Source of the DNA: an uncultured Blautia sp.
GTDB lineage: Bacteria > Bacillota > Clostridia > Lachnospirales > Lachnospiraceae
DNA: 64,000 bases
Direction: 5' to 3'
Assembly: GCA_934424575.1 (NCBI GenBank)
Contig: CAKRXU010000010.1
Coordinates: forward strand, 14,335 to 78,334
Below are positions 15,457 to 24,049 of the stretch, in pieces. A program made the position numbers and the translations under genes. The stretch's first letter is position 1; each line of letters starts with the position of its first letter. The notes beneath the pieces are model-generated. The model did no database searches. It was not told where the DNA came from and saw only the letters and a program-made list of their open reading frames with translations.

Positions 15457-15768
15457 TTATAATTTCTGGAGTTCTTTTAACATTGCTTTTGCAAAGTTTT
15501 CATCCTGTACCGCAAGGCTGGCGCGGAATTCTTTTCCGCAGAATCTGCCCAGTTCTTCTTTGTTGGCAATAAAGTAGATCGGTACTTCGTAAAAATCACA
15601 CATATTCTGGAATTTTTTCTTTGTATTCTGGGATGCATCATCTGCAACCAGAACCAGAAAGCCTTTCCCTGTCTTGACAGATTTCTCTGTCGAAAATTCT
15701 CCGCTGGCAACCTTGCCGGCTTTTGTGGCAAGCCCCAGAAGAGATAACACTTTATTGTTGTTTTTCAA
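15457..15768 (-). CDS. ylxQ: L7Ae-family ribosomal protein YlxQ
   Basis: 103 residues with the L7Ae/L30e/S12e fold: LSLLGLATKAGKVASGEFSTE, GFLVLVADDASQNTKKKF, VPIYFIANKEELGRFCG. Such proteins bind kink-turn RNA. The YlxQ subgroup is always found between nusA/ylxR and infB in Firmicutes. Its start overlaps the end of rnpM by 17 bases. The exact biological role is unsettled. Confidence 0.9.
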   Translation of the reverse strand: MKNNNKVLSLLGLATKAGKVASGEFSTEKSVKTGKGFLVLVADDASQNTKKKFQNMCDFYEVPIYFIANKEELGRFCGKEFRASLAVQDENFAKAMLKELQKL

Positions 15769-16033
15769 TCTTACTTAACTCCTTTTTCAGGTCTTCGTAG
15801 ACCTCTTCGGGAACGCTGGTTTTGAGAGACCGTTCGATCCCGTGATTGCGGATCGCTTTGTCAAGGCATTCGGTGGATGGACATACATAGGCGCCCCTTC
15901 CGTTCTTTCTGCCTGTGGTATCAAGAACGATCTCGTCTTGCGGTGTCTTAAGGACACGGATCATTTCTTTTTTGCTTTTCATTTCTCTGCAGCCGGTACA
16001 CTGGCGCATCGGAATTTTATTTTTCGTCTTCAT
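15752..16033 (-). CDS. rnpM: YlxR-family protein (RNase P modulator RnpM)
   Basis: 93 residues with the diagnostic MRQCTGCREMKSK motif at the N-terminus and GRKNGRGAYVCPSTECLDKA in the middle. In Bacillus subtilis the family member was shown to bind and modulate RNase P RNA, hence the name; transfer of that role here is by homology. It sits five bases after nusA and overlaps ylxQ. The RNase P RNA gene itself is also in this window at 38225-38575. Confidence 0.9.
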   Translation of the reverse strand: MKTKNKIPMRQCTGCREMKSKKEMIRVLKTPQDEIVLDTTGRKNGRGAYVCPSTECLDKAIRNHGIERSLKTSVPEEVYEDLKKELSKIEKQQ

Positions 16034-16038
16034 AGATC

Positions 16039-17223
16039 TTATTCTTCTGTTGTCTCTTCTTCGGAAACCTCTTCAGAAACTTCTTCTGTTTCTTCTGCTT
16101 CCTGAGACTCTTCTACGTTTTCTGCATCTTCTGCTGCTTCGTCTTCGTAGAATTCTTCTTCCTCATCATAGTCGTAAAGATCACCGGATTCTTTGGCCTG
16201 TGTCTCACTCTTGATGTCGATCTTGAATCCTGTCAGGCGGGCTGCAAGACGTGCATTCTGTCCTTCTTTACCAATTGCAAGAGAAAGCTGGTAGTCCGGA
16301 ACAACAACAAGTGCTGTCTTCTCATCCGGATCAGCCATTACTGCAATGACTTTGGCCGGGCTTAATGCATTCTCAATAAGGATCGCCGGGTTTTCGTCCC
16401 AGTTGATGATATCGATCTTCTCGCCGCGGAGTTCCTCTACGATGGAGTTTACTCTCGCACCGTTCATACCAACGCATGCTCCAACCGGATCTACATCAGG
16501 ATCATTGCTCCATACAGCGATCTTGGTACGGGAACCTGCTTCTCTGGCAATGCTCTTGATCTCTACTGTGCCGTCTCTTACTTCGGCAACTTCGGATTCG
16601 AAGAGGCGTTTTACGAGACCCGGATGTGTTCTGGATACCTGGATACGCGGTCCTTTTGGAGTATCCTTAACTTCCAGGATGTATACCTTGATATGTTCTG
16701 TCGGATGGAATTCTTCTCCTCTGACCTGCTCATTCTCAGCGAGGATCGCATCTGCCTTGCCAAGATTGATGCTGACATTTTTGCCCATGACACGCTGTAC
16801 GATACCTGTAACGACTTCTTTCTCCATTCCGTAGTACTGATCGTAAAGAACTTTGCGCTCTTCCTCACGGATCTTCTGAAGGATGACGTTCTTAGCATTC
16901 TGTGTTGCGATACGTCCGAATTCCTTGGACTGGATCTGAACTTTGATCACGTCTCCGAGTTCTGCGTTGGCATTGATCTTCTGTGCGTCTGTAAGGGAGA
17001 TCTCCAGTGCAGGATCCTCTACGAATTCCTTTACTTCACGCTCAGCGTAAACACTGAAGTCACAGGTTTCAGGATTGATCATTACATGTACATTATCAGC
17101 TTTACCGAAATGGTTCTTACATGCCTGGATCAGAGACTGCTCGATTGCTCCCAGAAGTGTATCCTTACTGATATTTTTTTCTTTTTCCAGGACATTCAGA
17201 GCGTCCATTAACTCTTTGTTCAT
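16039..17223 (-). CDS. nusA: Transcription termination/antitermination factor NusA
   Basis: 394 residues. N-terminal RNA-polymerase-binding domain, S1 domain (about 135-200, EKEVVTGIVQRVMGKNVSINLG split), then two KH domains with GACVGMNGARVNSI and LAIGKEGQNARLAARLTG. After residue 345 comes a purely acidic tail (runs of Glu/Asp). It lacks the E. coli-type AR repeats, as in Firmicutes. Located between rimP (59-base gap) and rnpM. Confidence 0.96.
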   Translation of the reverse strand: MNKELMDALNVLEKEKNISKDTLLGAIEQSLIQACKNHFGKADNVHVMINPETCDFSVYAEREVKEFVEDPALEISLTDAQKINANAELGDVIKVQIQSKEFGRIATQNAKNVILQKIREEERKVLYDQYYGMEKEVVTGIVQRVMGKNVSINLGKADAILAENEQVRGEEFHPTEHIKVYILEVKDTPKGPRIQVSRTHPGLVKRLFESEVAEVRDGTVEIKSIAREAGSRTKIAVWSNDPDVDPVGACVGMNGARVNSIVEELRGEKIDIINWDENPAILIENALSPAKVIAVMADPDEKTALVVVPDYQLSLAIGKEGQNARLAARLTGFKIDIKSETQAKESGDLYDYDEEEEFYEDEAAEDAENVEESQEAEETEEVSEEVSEEETTEE

Positions 17224-17282
17224 TTTTTTTATTTCCTCCTCATTTTATCAAAGCATATAGGTGCATCGTATTCATTAATCAG

Positions 17283-17753
17283 TTAAAATTCAATTGCCAG
17301 CCGGATCAGGGCTATGTCTTTCTTTTCAAATGTGCGTAAGGTGCCGTTTTCGTCCTCCTCGATCGTCACACTGTTATCATCATATGCGTTTAAGATCCCG
17401 CAGAATTCCTTTTGTTTCTCTATCGGACGATAGGTACGGATCTCTACCAGTTTACCCATGCTTCTGACAAAATCCTTTTCTTTCTTTAACGGTCTGTCAA
17501 GACCCGGGGAACTGATCTCCATAATATAGCTGTCTTCGATAAAATCATCCTCATCCAGCTTGTCGCTGAACGCGCGGCTTACTGCTTCGCAGTCATTGAC
17601 CGTGATCCCGCCCGGCTTGTCGATGTATCCTCGAAGATACCAGTTGCCTGCTTCCTTGACGTATTCTACATCTACAAGTTCAAAACCTGCTGCCTCAACG
17701 ATCGGTGCCAGCATTGCCTCTGCCTTCTGTTCATATTCATCTCGTCTGCTCAT
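17283..17753 (-). CDS. rimP: Ribosome maturation factor RimP
   Basis: 156 residues from the ATG at 17753, which has AGGTGG five bases upstream. A longer in-frame extension (to 17810) has no ribosome binding site. Motifs: FELVDVEYVKEAGNWYLRGY, YIDKPGGITVNDCE, MEISSPGLDRPL. It assists 30S maturation. It is the first gene of the nusA-infB operon and follows a strong terminator; I could not identify a convincing promoter in the 64 bases between them. Confidence 0.93.
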   Translation of the reverse strand: MSRRDEYEQKAEAMLAPIVEAAGFELVDVEYVKEAGNWYLRGYIDKPGGITVNDCEAVSRAFSDKLDEDDFIEDSYIMEISSPGLDRPLKKEKDFVRSMGKLVEIRTYRPIEKQKEFCGILNAYDDNSVTIEEDENGTLRTFEKKDIALIRLAIEF

Positions 17754-17816
17754 ATTTTCCACCTGCCTTTCGCACATCAGAATGATTGCGGAACTGCTTA
17801 TAGTAATCAATCTCGC

Positions 17817-17842
17817 AAAAAGAGTGGACCGAAGTCCACTCT
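17817..17842 (-). terminator. Terminator after parC
   Basis: Perfect 9-base stem (AGAGTGGAC/GTCCACTCT) closed by a TTCG tetraloop on the minus strand and followed by TTTTT. It separates the topoisomerase pair from the rimP operon. Confidence 0.9.
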
Positions 17843-17919
17843 CTGATCATCCGTTATCATGTTATTTCATATAATAGCACCATAAGGTCTGAAAAGCAAG
17901 GATTTTTTGAAATCTCTTG

Positions 17920-20166
17920 TTATATCCTTGGTTTGATGCCTTTGGTATCACGTTTTCCGAGGCGTACTTTGTTCAGGGAGTACTCCTTGTCGTGGTAGGA
18001 GATCGCATATTCCTGATGACCTCCGAGAAGGTATGCATGCTCCAGATAGTCCCCGTCTACAAGCTTCATCCCACGCACGCCGAGAGCTGCTCTCTTGGCG
18101 GTGGAAATTTCCTGTTTGAGGAAACGGAGGAAATAGCCGCCGCTGCTCTGGAATACTACCTGCTCCATCTCACCTGCACTGCCGACAAAAATAAGTTCGT
18201 CATCCTCGGCAAGTTTCGTGGATGCTATCGTTCTCTTGGTCACATCAAACTCAGCACCGTCAACCAGTTTACACATGGATGTCTTTGTCACAAAAAGGAT
18301 TTGATCCTGTTTGATCTGTCCAAGCGGTGCCACATACAGCATCTGCTCCTGGCTGCTGTCATAGTTGCTTAAGTTGTCTACCGGTGTTCCCTTGTCTCTG
18401 AAACGTACCAGCGGAATATCGACTGCCTTAATCGTATGCATCTTGCCCTTGTCCGTAAAGATGCAGATCTTGTCCGTGTTCATGCACAGGAATACGCAGC
18501 GGTTCTCATTGTGTGCTGCTTCTTTGTTTCGTTCATAGGCATTTTTGTCGATCAGCTTCATATAACCAAAGCGGTCCATCAGGAAGCAAACTTCTGTCTC
18601 TTCCATCTTCTTCTCCTCGTAGACAGCTTCCTCGGCATTCTCGATGGAAGTACGGCGTTTGCTGCCGTATTCCTTCTTGATGCCGTCCAGTTCCCTGGTG
18701 ATTACTGCTGCCATGGAGTCGTAATTATCCAGGATATCCTTGTATTCGGCAATATTCTTCATCGTCTCCTGATAGTCTGCCTGAAGTGCCTCGATCTCCA
18801 GTCCGATCAGCTTATAGAGACGCATATCCAGGATCGCACCTGCCTGCTTCTCTGTAAATTTGAGCTTTGAAGCGGCTTTCTCACTTGCCTTGGTCCTGAA
18901 GCGGATTCCTTCTGTCACGCCCTCTACCAGACATTTCTTGACCTGCTCACGGTTCTTGCTTCCGCGCAGGATCTCGATGATCAGGTCGATCACGTCACAT
19001 GCCTTGATAAGACCTTCCTGGATCTCTCTCTTTTCCTGCTCTTTGTCAAGAAGGGTCCTGTATTTTCTTGTTGTGACATCAAACAGAAATTCCACATGGT
19101 GCTCGATGATCTGCTTAAGGCTTAATGTCTCCGGTCTGCCATCTGCAACCGCCAGCATATTTACACCAAACGTATCCTCGAGACGTGTTTTCTTGTACAG
19201 CATGTTGGTAAGGTTCTCTACATCGGTGTCCTTCTTGAGCTCTAGAACGATACGGATCCCTTCTTTGGAAGACTGGTTGGAGATGTCCACGATGTCTGTA
19301 GTCTTCTTCGTCTCGACCAGGGATGCGACATCATTCAGGAATTTACCGATATTTGCTCCGAGCATCGTATACGGGATCTCTGTGATGACAAGCTGCTTCC
19401 TGCCGCCCTTGAGTTTCTCGATCTCTACTCTTCCACGGAGACGGATCTTGCCGGTTCCGCTCTCGTAGATCTTGCGGAGGTCATCCTTGTTAACCACAAG
19501 ACCACCGGTCGGAAAATCCGGTCCTTTAATATAACGCATCAGTCCCTTGACACTGATCGTATTGTCCTTCATGTATGCCTTGACCGCATCTACGACTTCA
19601 CCGAGATTATGCGGCGGGATGCTGGTCGCCATGCCGACTGCGATTCCCTCTGCACCATTCACCAGAATATTCGGGATCTTGACAGGAAGAACCGACGGTT
19701 CTTTCTCTGTCTCATCAAAGTTCGGCACAAAATCAACAACATTCTTATCAAGGTCTCCAAGAAAAACTTCCTGTGTCAGTTTCTCCAGACGTGCTTCTGT
19801 ATAACGCATCGCCGCAGCGCCGTCGCCCTCGATGGAGCCGAAGTTTCCATGTCCGTCTACCAGGGTTCTGCCTTTCTTGAAATCCTGTGCCATAACGACC
19901 AGTGCATCATAGATGGAGCTGTCGCCGTGAGGATGATATTTACCCATTGTATCTCCGACGATACGGGCACATTTACGGTACGGGCGGTCATAGCGGATCC
20001 CGAGTTCATACATATCATATAAAGTTCTTCTCTGTACAGGCTTCAGACCATCTCTTACATCCGGGAGTGCTCGGGAGATGATAACGCTCATGGCATAATC
20101 GATATATGATTTCTGCATGATCTCCGAATAGTCTGTACGGATCACATTTTCCTGTTTTGTTTCCAT
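17920..20166 (-). CDS. parC: Type IIA topoisomerase subunit A, ParC-like
   Basis: 748 residues. Contains the QRRTLYDMYELG and DTMGKYHPHGDSSIYDALV segments of the breakage-reunion domain, the catalytic tyrosine in AAMRYTEARL, and a C-terminal beta-pinwheel. The pinwheel lacks a clear GyrA box (QRRGGKG-type) and has AKRAALGVRGMKL at a comparable place, which favours topoisomerase IV (decatenation) over gyrase. It follows the B subunit after 14 bases. A gyrase-like activity cannot be excluded without the genome's other gyrA. Confidence 0.88.
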   Translation of the reverse strand: METKQENVIRTDYSEIMQKSYIDYAMSVIISRALPDVRDGLKPVQRRTLYDMYELGIRYDRPYRKCARIVGDTMGKYHPHGDSSIYDALVVMAQDFKKGRTLVDGHGNFGSIEGDGAAAMRYTEARLEKLTQEVFLGDLDKNVVDFVPNFDETEKEPSVLPVKIPNILVNGAEGIAVGMATSIPPHNLGEVVDAVKAYMKDNTISVKGLMRYIKGPDFPTGGLVVNKDDLRKIYESGTGKIRLRGRVEIEKLKGGRKQLVITEIPYTMLGANIGKFLNDVASLVETKKTTDIVDISNQSSKEGIRIVLELKKDTDVENLTNMLYKKTRLEDTFGVNMLAVADGRPETLSLKQIIEHHVEFLFDVTTRKYRTLLDKEQEKREIQEGLIKACDVIDLIIEILRGSKNREQVKKCLVEGVTEGIRFRTKASEKAASKLKFTEKQAGAILDMRLYKLIGLEIEALQADYQETMKNIAEYKDILDNYDSMAAVITRELDGIKKEYGSKRRTSIENAEEAVYEEKKMEETEVCFLMDRFGYMKLIDKNAYERNKEAAHNENRCVFLCMNTDKICIFTDKGKMHTIKAVDIPLVRFRDKGTPVDNLSNYDSSQEQMLYVAPLGQIKQDQILFVTKTSMCKLVDGAEFDVTKRTIASTKLAEDDELIFVGSAGEMEQVVFQSSGGYFLRFLKQEISTAKRAALGVRGMKLVDGDYLEHAYLLGGHQEYAISYHDKEYSLNKVRLGKRDTKGIKPRI

Positions 20167-20180
20167 AAAAAATCCCTTCC

Positions 20181-22118
20181 TTAGATGTCAAGTTCCGCGT
20201 CTGCTGCATGTTCATAAATGAACGCCTTACGCGGCGGTACTTCGCTTCCCATAAGAATCTCTGTCACGCTGGATGCCAGACGCGCGTCCTCGATCTCCAC
20301 ACGCTTCATCCTTCTTGTCTCCGGGTTCAGCGTTGTCTCCCAGAGCTGTTCTGCATCCATCTCTCCAAGACCTTTGTATCGCTGGAGCGTAAAGCTGCCC
20401 GGTTTGTGCGCCTTACGGTATTTCTCCAGTGCCTTGTCGTCGTAAAGATATTCTTCCGGGCCTTTTTTCGGCATTGCCTTGTAGAGAGGCGGCATTGCGA
20501 TATAGACATGCCCCTCATAGATCAGTTCCGGCATAAAACGATAAAACAGTGTCAGAAGAAGTGTCGAAATATGTGCACCATCGACATCGGCATCGGCCAT
20601 GATCACGATCTTGTCATAACGGAGCTTGCTGATATCAAAGTCGTTGCCGTATCCTTCGGAAAAACCGCATCCAAACGCATTGATCATCGTCTTGATCTCT
20701 GCATTGGCAAGAACCTTGTCGATCGTTGCCTTCTCAACGTTGAGGATCTTACCACGGATCGGAAGGATCGCCTGATAATTACGGTTTCTGGCTGTCTTGG
20801 CAGAACCGCCTGCGGAATCTCCCTCTACGATAAAGATCTCGCACTGGGACGGATCTTTCTTCTCACAGTTGGCAAGCTTGCCATTGGAATCAAAGGAGTA
20901 TTTCTGCTTCGTCAGAAGGTTTGTCTTGGCTCTCTCCTCGGTCTTACGGATCTTGGCTGCTTTCTCTGCACAGGAAAGGATCGCCTTGAGGGTCTCCAGA
21001 TTTCGGTCAAAATAGAGGACCAGCTGCTCTCCCAGGACCTTGCCTGTCGCTTTGGCAGCATCCTGGTTGTCGAGTTTTGTCTTGGTCTGTCCTTCGAATC
21101 TCGGTGCAGGGTGTTTGATGGAAACGACTGCTGTCATTCCATTTCGGATATCGGCTCCTGTGAAGTTCGGGTCTTTGTCCTTGAGGACACCGATCTCTCG
21201 CGCATAGCTGTTCATGACAGTCGTAAAAGTTGTCTTAAATCCTGTCAGGTGTGTACCGCCCTCTGCATTGTAGATGTTATTACAGAAGCCCAGGACATTC
21301 TCGCGGAAATCACTGGTGTACTGGAAAGCCACCTCTACCTGGATGCCGTCTGCCTCTCCCTTGAGGTAGACCGGCTCATGAAGTGCCTCAGAACTGTGGT
21401 TCAGATCACGGATGTATCCGATGATCCCCTCCGGCTCATGGTATTCCAGTTTCTCCGGCTCCGCACCGCGCAGATCCTCGAAATAGATTGTCAGGGCAGG
21501 ATTCAGGTATGCTGTCTCATGGAGACGGCTCTTGACCTCTGTTGCAGAGAAACGGGTCTTCTCAAAGATCTCCGGGTCCGGAAGGAAATTGATGCAGGTT
21601 CCGGTCGCCTTCGTGCGTCCAAGTTTCGGAAGAAGTCCTTCTTCCAATTCGATGGTCGGGATTCCCCTCTCATAATGGTCATGATGTACATATCCGTCTC
21701 TGCTGATCTTGATATCCAGATAAGTAGAAAGTGCGTTGACAACAGAAGAACCAACACCATGAAGACCGCCGCTGGTCTTGTATGCAGCATTGTCAAACTT
21801 ACCGCCCGCATGCAGGGTCGTAAAGACAAGTCGCTCTGCGGACATTCCTTTTTCATGCATATCTACCGGGATTCCTCGTCCGTTATCGATTACGGTAGCG
21901 GAACCGTCCTTCTCCAGTGTCACATGGATCTCACTGCAATATCCGGCAAGGTGCTCATCTACTGCATTGTCTACGATCTCATAGATCAGATGATTCAGTC
22001 CCTTGCGGGATACACTTCCAATATACATACCCGGTCGTTTCCGGACTGCTTCCAGTCCTTCCAGAACCGAGATACTGCCAGCATCATAGGTTTGCTTTTT
22101 TGCCATGGGTATATTCAT
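20181..22118 (-). CDS. parE: Type IIA topoisomerase subunit B, ParE-like
   Basis: 645 residues. GHKL ATPase domain: YEIVDNAVDEHLAGY, DNGRGIPVDMH, GGLHGVGSSVVNALS. TOPRIM domain: EGDSAGGSAK and ADADVDGAHISTLLL. C-terminus KAFIYEHAADAELDI. The length (no 170-residue insertion) fits Firmicute GyrB/ParE. Two starts are possible: the ATG at 22118 lies one base after AAAGGA, and the ATG four codons later (MAKKQTYDAG) has wider spacing and is the more usual N-terminus. The leader carries a 27-bp inserted palindrome. Confidence 0.9.
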   Translation of the reverse strand: MNIPMAKKQTYDAGSISVLEGLEAVRKRPGMYIGSVSRKGLNHLIYEIVDNAVDEHLAGYCSEIHVTLEKDGSATVIDNGRGIPVDMHEKGMSAERLVFTTLHAGGKFDNAAYKTSGGLHGVGSSVVNALSTYLDIKISRDGYVHHDHYERGIPTIELEEGLLPKLGRTKATGTCINFLPDPEIFEKTRFSATEVKSRLHETAYLNPALTIYFEDLRGAEPEKLEYHEPEGIIGYIRDLNHSSEALHEPVYLKGEADGIQVEVAFQYTSDFRENVLGFCNNIYNAEGGTHLTGFKTTFTTVMNSYAREIGVLKDKDPNFTGADIRNGMTAVVSIKHPAPRFEGQTKTKLDNQDAAKATGKVLGEQLVLYFDRNLETLKAILSCAEKAAKIRKTEERAKTNLLTKQKYSFDSNGKLANCEKKDPSQCEIFIVEGDSAGGSAKTARNRNYQAILPIRGKILNVEKATIDKVLANAEIKTMINAFGCGFSEGYGNDFDISKLRYDKIVIMADADVDGAHISTLLLTLFYRFMPELIYEGHVYIAMPPLYKAMPKKGPEEYLYDDKALEKYRKAHKPGSFTLQRYKGLGEMDAEQLWETTLNPETRRMKRVEIEDARLASSVTEILMGSEVPPRKAFIYEHAADAELDI

Positions 22119-22142
22119 TTCCTTTCTTATGCTCCATGCGGA

Positions 22143-22185
22143 GCCTGATAGTTACTGTTCACTCCGTTCACAGTAACGCCTGATA
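22143..22185. mobile_element. 27-bp palindromic micro-element with 8-bp target duplication
   Basis: The 27 bases at 22151-22177 form an inverted repeat (GTTACTGT...ACAGTAAC). They match the first 27 bases of the 143-bp element at 23903 with a single difference. They are flanked on both sides by the identical octamer GCCTGATA (22143-22150 and 22178-22185). The insertion lies in the parE leader, downstream of the promoter, where it would form a hairpin in the mRNA. Confidence 0.75.
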
Positions 22186-22203
22186 CTCAAACATTTGTTC
22201 TAT

Positions 22204-22232
22204 ATCATACCGTATCCTTCTGAATTTTTCAA
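22204..22232 (-). promoter_or_regulatory. parE-parC promoter
   Basis: Minus strand -35 TTGAAA (22232-22227), 17-base spacer, -10 TATGAT (22209-22204). The resulting leader of about 80 bases contains the 27-bp palindromic insertion. Confidence 0.65.
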
Positions 22233-22271
22233 GACAGTTTTTGGGGATTCGATATTCTTCGATAGATTTGG

Positions 22272-22304
22272 AAAAAAAAATAACCAGAGAAAACTCTGAT
22301 TATT
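22272..22304 (-). terminator. Terminator after the tRNA-Glu pair
   Basis: Stem AATAATCAGAG/CTCTGGTTATT (one mismatch) with a TTTT loop, followed on the minus strand by eight to nine T. It ends the tRNA-Glu transcript. Confidence 0.85.
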
Positions 22305-22310
22305 CTTAAG

Positions 22311-22382
22311 CAGCCAGTACGGGAATCGAACCCGTGTTTTCGCCGTGAGAGGGCGACGTCTTAACCCCTTGACCAACTGGCC
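22311..22382 (-). tRNA. tRNA-Glu (CUC anticodon), copy 1
   Basis: Cloverleaf on the minus strand: acceptor GGCCAGT/ACTGGCT, D-stem GTC/GAC, anticodon stem TCGCC/GGCGA with loop CTCTCAC (anticodon CTC, reads GAG), T-arm ACGGG TTCGATT CCCGT. No CCA is encoded. The body is identical to the copy 150 bp upstream. Confidence 0.93.
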
Positions 22383-22459
22383 ACGCTGCTCTGTCGATTC
22401 CTCATTCTCACCTCGACAGATGTATATGTAGTTTGATTCGAGAAGTGAAACTTCTCAAG

Positions 22460-22531
22460 CAGCCAGTACGGGAATCGAACCCGTGTTTTCGCCGTGAGAG
22501 GGCGACGTCTTAACCCCTTGACCAACTGGCC
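22460..22531 (-). tRNA. tRNA-Glu (CUC anticodon), copy 2
   Basis: Identical in sequence to the copy at 22311-22382: anticodon loop CTCTCAC, T-loop TTCGATT, no encoded CCA. Short flanks (AGCAGC before, GCTT after) are also shared, which points to a tandem duplication. It is nearest to the common promoter. Confidence 0.93.
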
Positions 22532-22570
22532 ATGCTGCTCTGTCGATCTCTGTTCGCAACCGACTTGCTT

Positions 22571-22599
22571 AGTATATACCAGTGTTTTCAAAAATGCAA
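22571..22599 (-). promoter_or_regulatory. Promoter of the tRNA-Glu pair
   Basis: Minus strand -35 TTGCAT (22599-22594), 17-base spacer, -10 TATACT (22576-22571), about 40 bases before the first tRNA. Only one promoter is seen for both copies. Confidence 0.65.
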
Positions 22600-22630
22600 G
22601 TACTTTTTTTAATTTTTTTAAATTTTTTTG

Positions 22631-22683
22631 AAAAACTGAAAAACAGGGCTGTTTTCCGCATGAAACTGCGGCAGCAGCCCTGT
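22631..22683 (-). terminator. Terminator after the PTS IIC gene
   Basis: Outer stem ACAGGGCTG/CAGCCCTGT enclosing a second hairpin (CCGCA/TGCGG), followed on the minus strand by TTTTCAGTTTTTC. Confidence 0.85.
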
Positions 22684-22718
22684 CCTCTTTCATTCAGATG
22701 ATCTGTATCCTGCGCAGA

Positions 22719-23855
22719 TCAGCCAAGATCGATCTTGAGATCTCCTGGCTTAATGATTCCTTTTGCACGGAAGATCCTGCCGATCACCCAGGTAATGAGT
22801 AATGGAAGCACAAAACAGATCAGGATCATTCCGACCCAGTCAAACGCTCCCGTTGTATATCCTTCCGGCATCTGTGCCCATCCTGTGATCACGCCGATCG
22901 GTCCTACCAGACCGGAAGTTCCCATTCCGGATGAGATCGCAGGGCCATTGTTCCGCATATGGAACACGCAGGTGGCGATCGGTCCGGTGATCGCAGAAGT
23001 GATGACCGGTGGAAGCCAGAGGACTGGTTTTTTCATCAGGTTCGGAACCTGGAGCATGGAAGTTCCCAGTCCCTGTGCAACAAACCCGCCAATCCCGTTA
23101 TCTGGAAAGCTCAAGATCGCGAAACCGAGCATATGTGCACAGCATCCTGCAGTTGCTGCTCCGCCTGCCAGTGCCAGTCCGTTCCAGACTTCCATTGTCA
23201 CGCTGCCATCTGCAATACCGGCAAGGACTGCCCCGCCGCTGATGCCGATCGCGGCGCAGATCGCAGCAGAACTGATCGGAAGTGTCAGGACAACTCCGAC
23301 TACTACCGATACGATGATCCCCATCCAGAACGGTCTTAGATCTGTTGCCCATCCGATAAAGGAACCAAGTGCATCGCAGACACTCTTGCATACAGGTGCC
23401 AGAACCATCGCCAGAACTACACCGACGATCACGGTGACTGCCGGTGTCACGATGATGTCGATCTTGGTCTCCTTGGAAACCAGTTTTCCGATCTCACAGG
23501 TGATGACTGCCACAAAAAATACTGCCAGTGGTCCGCCGGAACCGCCGATCGCATTGCAGGCGGCTCCTACCGCACACAAGGAATACATGACCAGCGGCGG
23601 CGCCTGAAGCGCATGACCGATCGCAAGTGCCATCGCAGCACCTGTCACACTGGTCGCATAACCACCGATCTCCAGAAGCTTCTCTGAAACGAAACTTCCC
23701 GGGCATACATTCTGCCCTATAGTGTTGATGATCGTACCGATCAGAAGTGACGCAAAAAGTCCCAGTGCCATGGAACCCATCGCATCGATCCCGTAGCGTT
23801 TGAACGATATGATCACGTTCTTCCGCTTCAGAAAGCTTTGTTTTTCGTTGCTCAT
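22719..23855 (-). CDS. PTS-type sugar permease, EIIC family 2 (PF13303-like)
   Basis: Multi-pass membrane protein of 378 residues with about ten hydrophobic segments and many Gly/Ala-rich helices (GGSGGPLAVFFVAVITCEIG, NGIGGFVAQGLGTS). I recognise the PTS_EIIC_2 family, whose members are annotated as stand-alone IIC permeases of unknown substrate. No IIA or IIB domain or gene is nearby, so coupling to phosphotransfer is unproven. It is monocistronic: its own terminator follows, and a MITE-like element separates it from ppk1. Confidence 0.78.
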   Translation of the reverse strand: MSNEKQSFLKRKNVIISFKRYGIDAMGSMALGLFASLLIGTIINTIGQNVCPGSFVSEKLLEIGGYATSVTGAAMALAIGHALQAPPLVMYSLCAVGAACNAIGGSGGPLAVFFVAVITCEIGKLVSKETKIDIIVTPAVTVIVGVVLAMVLAPVCKSVCDALGSFIGWATDLRPFWMGIIVSVVVGVVLTLPISSAAICAAIGISGGAVLAGIADGSVTMEVWNGLALAGGAATAGCCAHMLGFAILSFPDNGIGGFVAQGLGTSMLQVPNLMKKPVLWLPPVITSAITGPIATCVFHMRNNGPAISSGMGTSGLVGPIGVITGWAQMPEGYTTGAFDWVGMILICFVLPLLITWVIGRIFRAKGIIKPGDLKIDLG

Positions 23856-23902
23856 AATCTCTTTCCCCTCGTAAAGTTTATTTGTTATCCAGAACTTTTT
23901 AT

Positions 23903-24045
23903 GTTACTGTTCACTCCGTTCACAGCAACTTGGTCAAAATGCATTCCAAATCACCTTCGGTGATGGCATTTTGCCCCGTATGTCTCGGGATTTTGCCATT
24001 ATTCATGGCAAAACACCTCGCGGGATACTACCTGTGAACAGTTAC
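23903..24045. mobile_element. MITE-like palindromic element, copy B (intact)
   Basis: Exactly 143 bp, from GTTACTGTTCAC to GTGAACAGTTAC (terminal inverted repeats with one mismatch). It is flanked by the direct repeat CTTTTTAT at 23895-23902 and 24046-24053, an 8-bp target duplication. Inside are three potential hairpins: the first 27 bases, an AAAATGC/GCATTTT hairpin around ATCACC/GGTGAT, and TTTTGCCAT/ATGGCAAAA. No ORF. The right duplication overlaps the ppk1 stop codon. GTAA-type ends and 8-bp duplications resemble the IS66 family. Confidence 0.88.
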
Positions 24046-24049
24046 CTTT

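Noticed and set aside
20208..22148. 646-codon open frame opposite parE, and similar long frames opposite pnp, ppx and dnaG
   Set aside because: Frames mirror well-conserved genes and their translations show no domain. Long antisense frames are expected from the codon bias here.
22361..22693. 110-codon ORF across the tRNA-Glu pair
   Set aside because: It crosses two tRNA genes, a promoter and a terminator and has no ribosome binding site.
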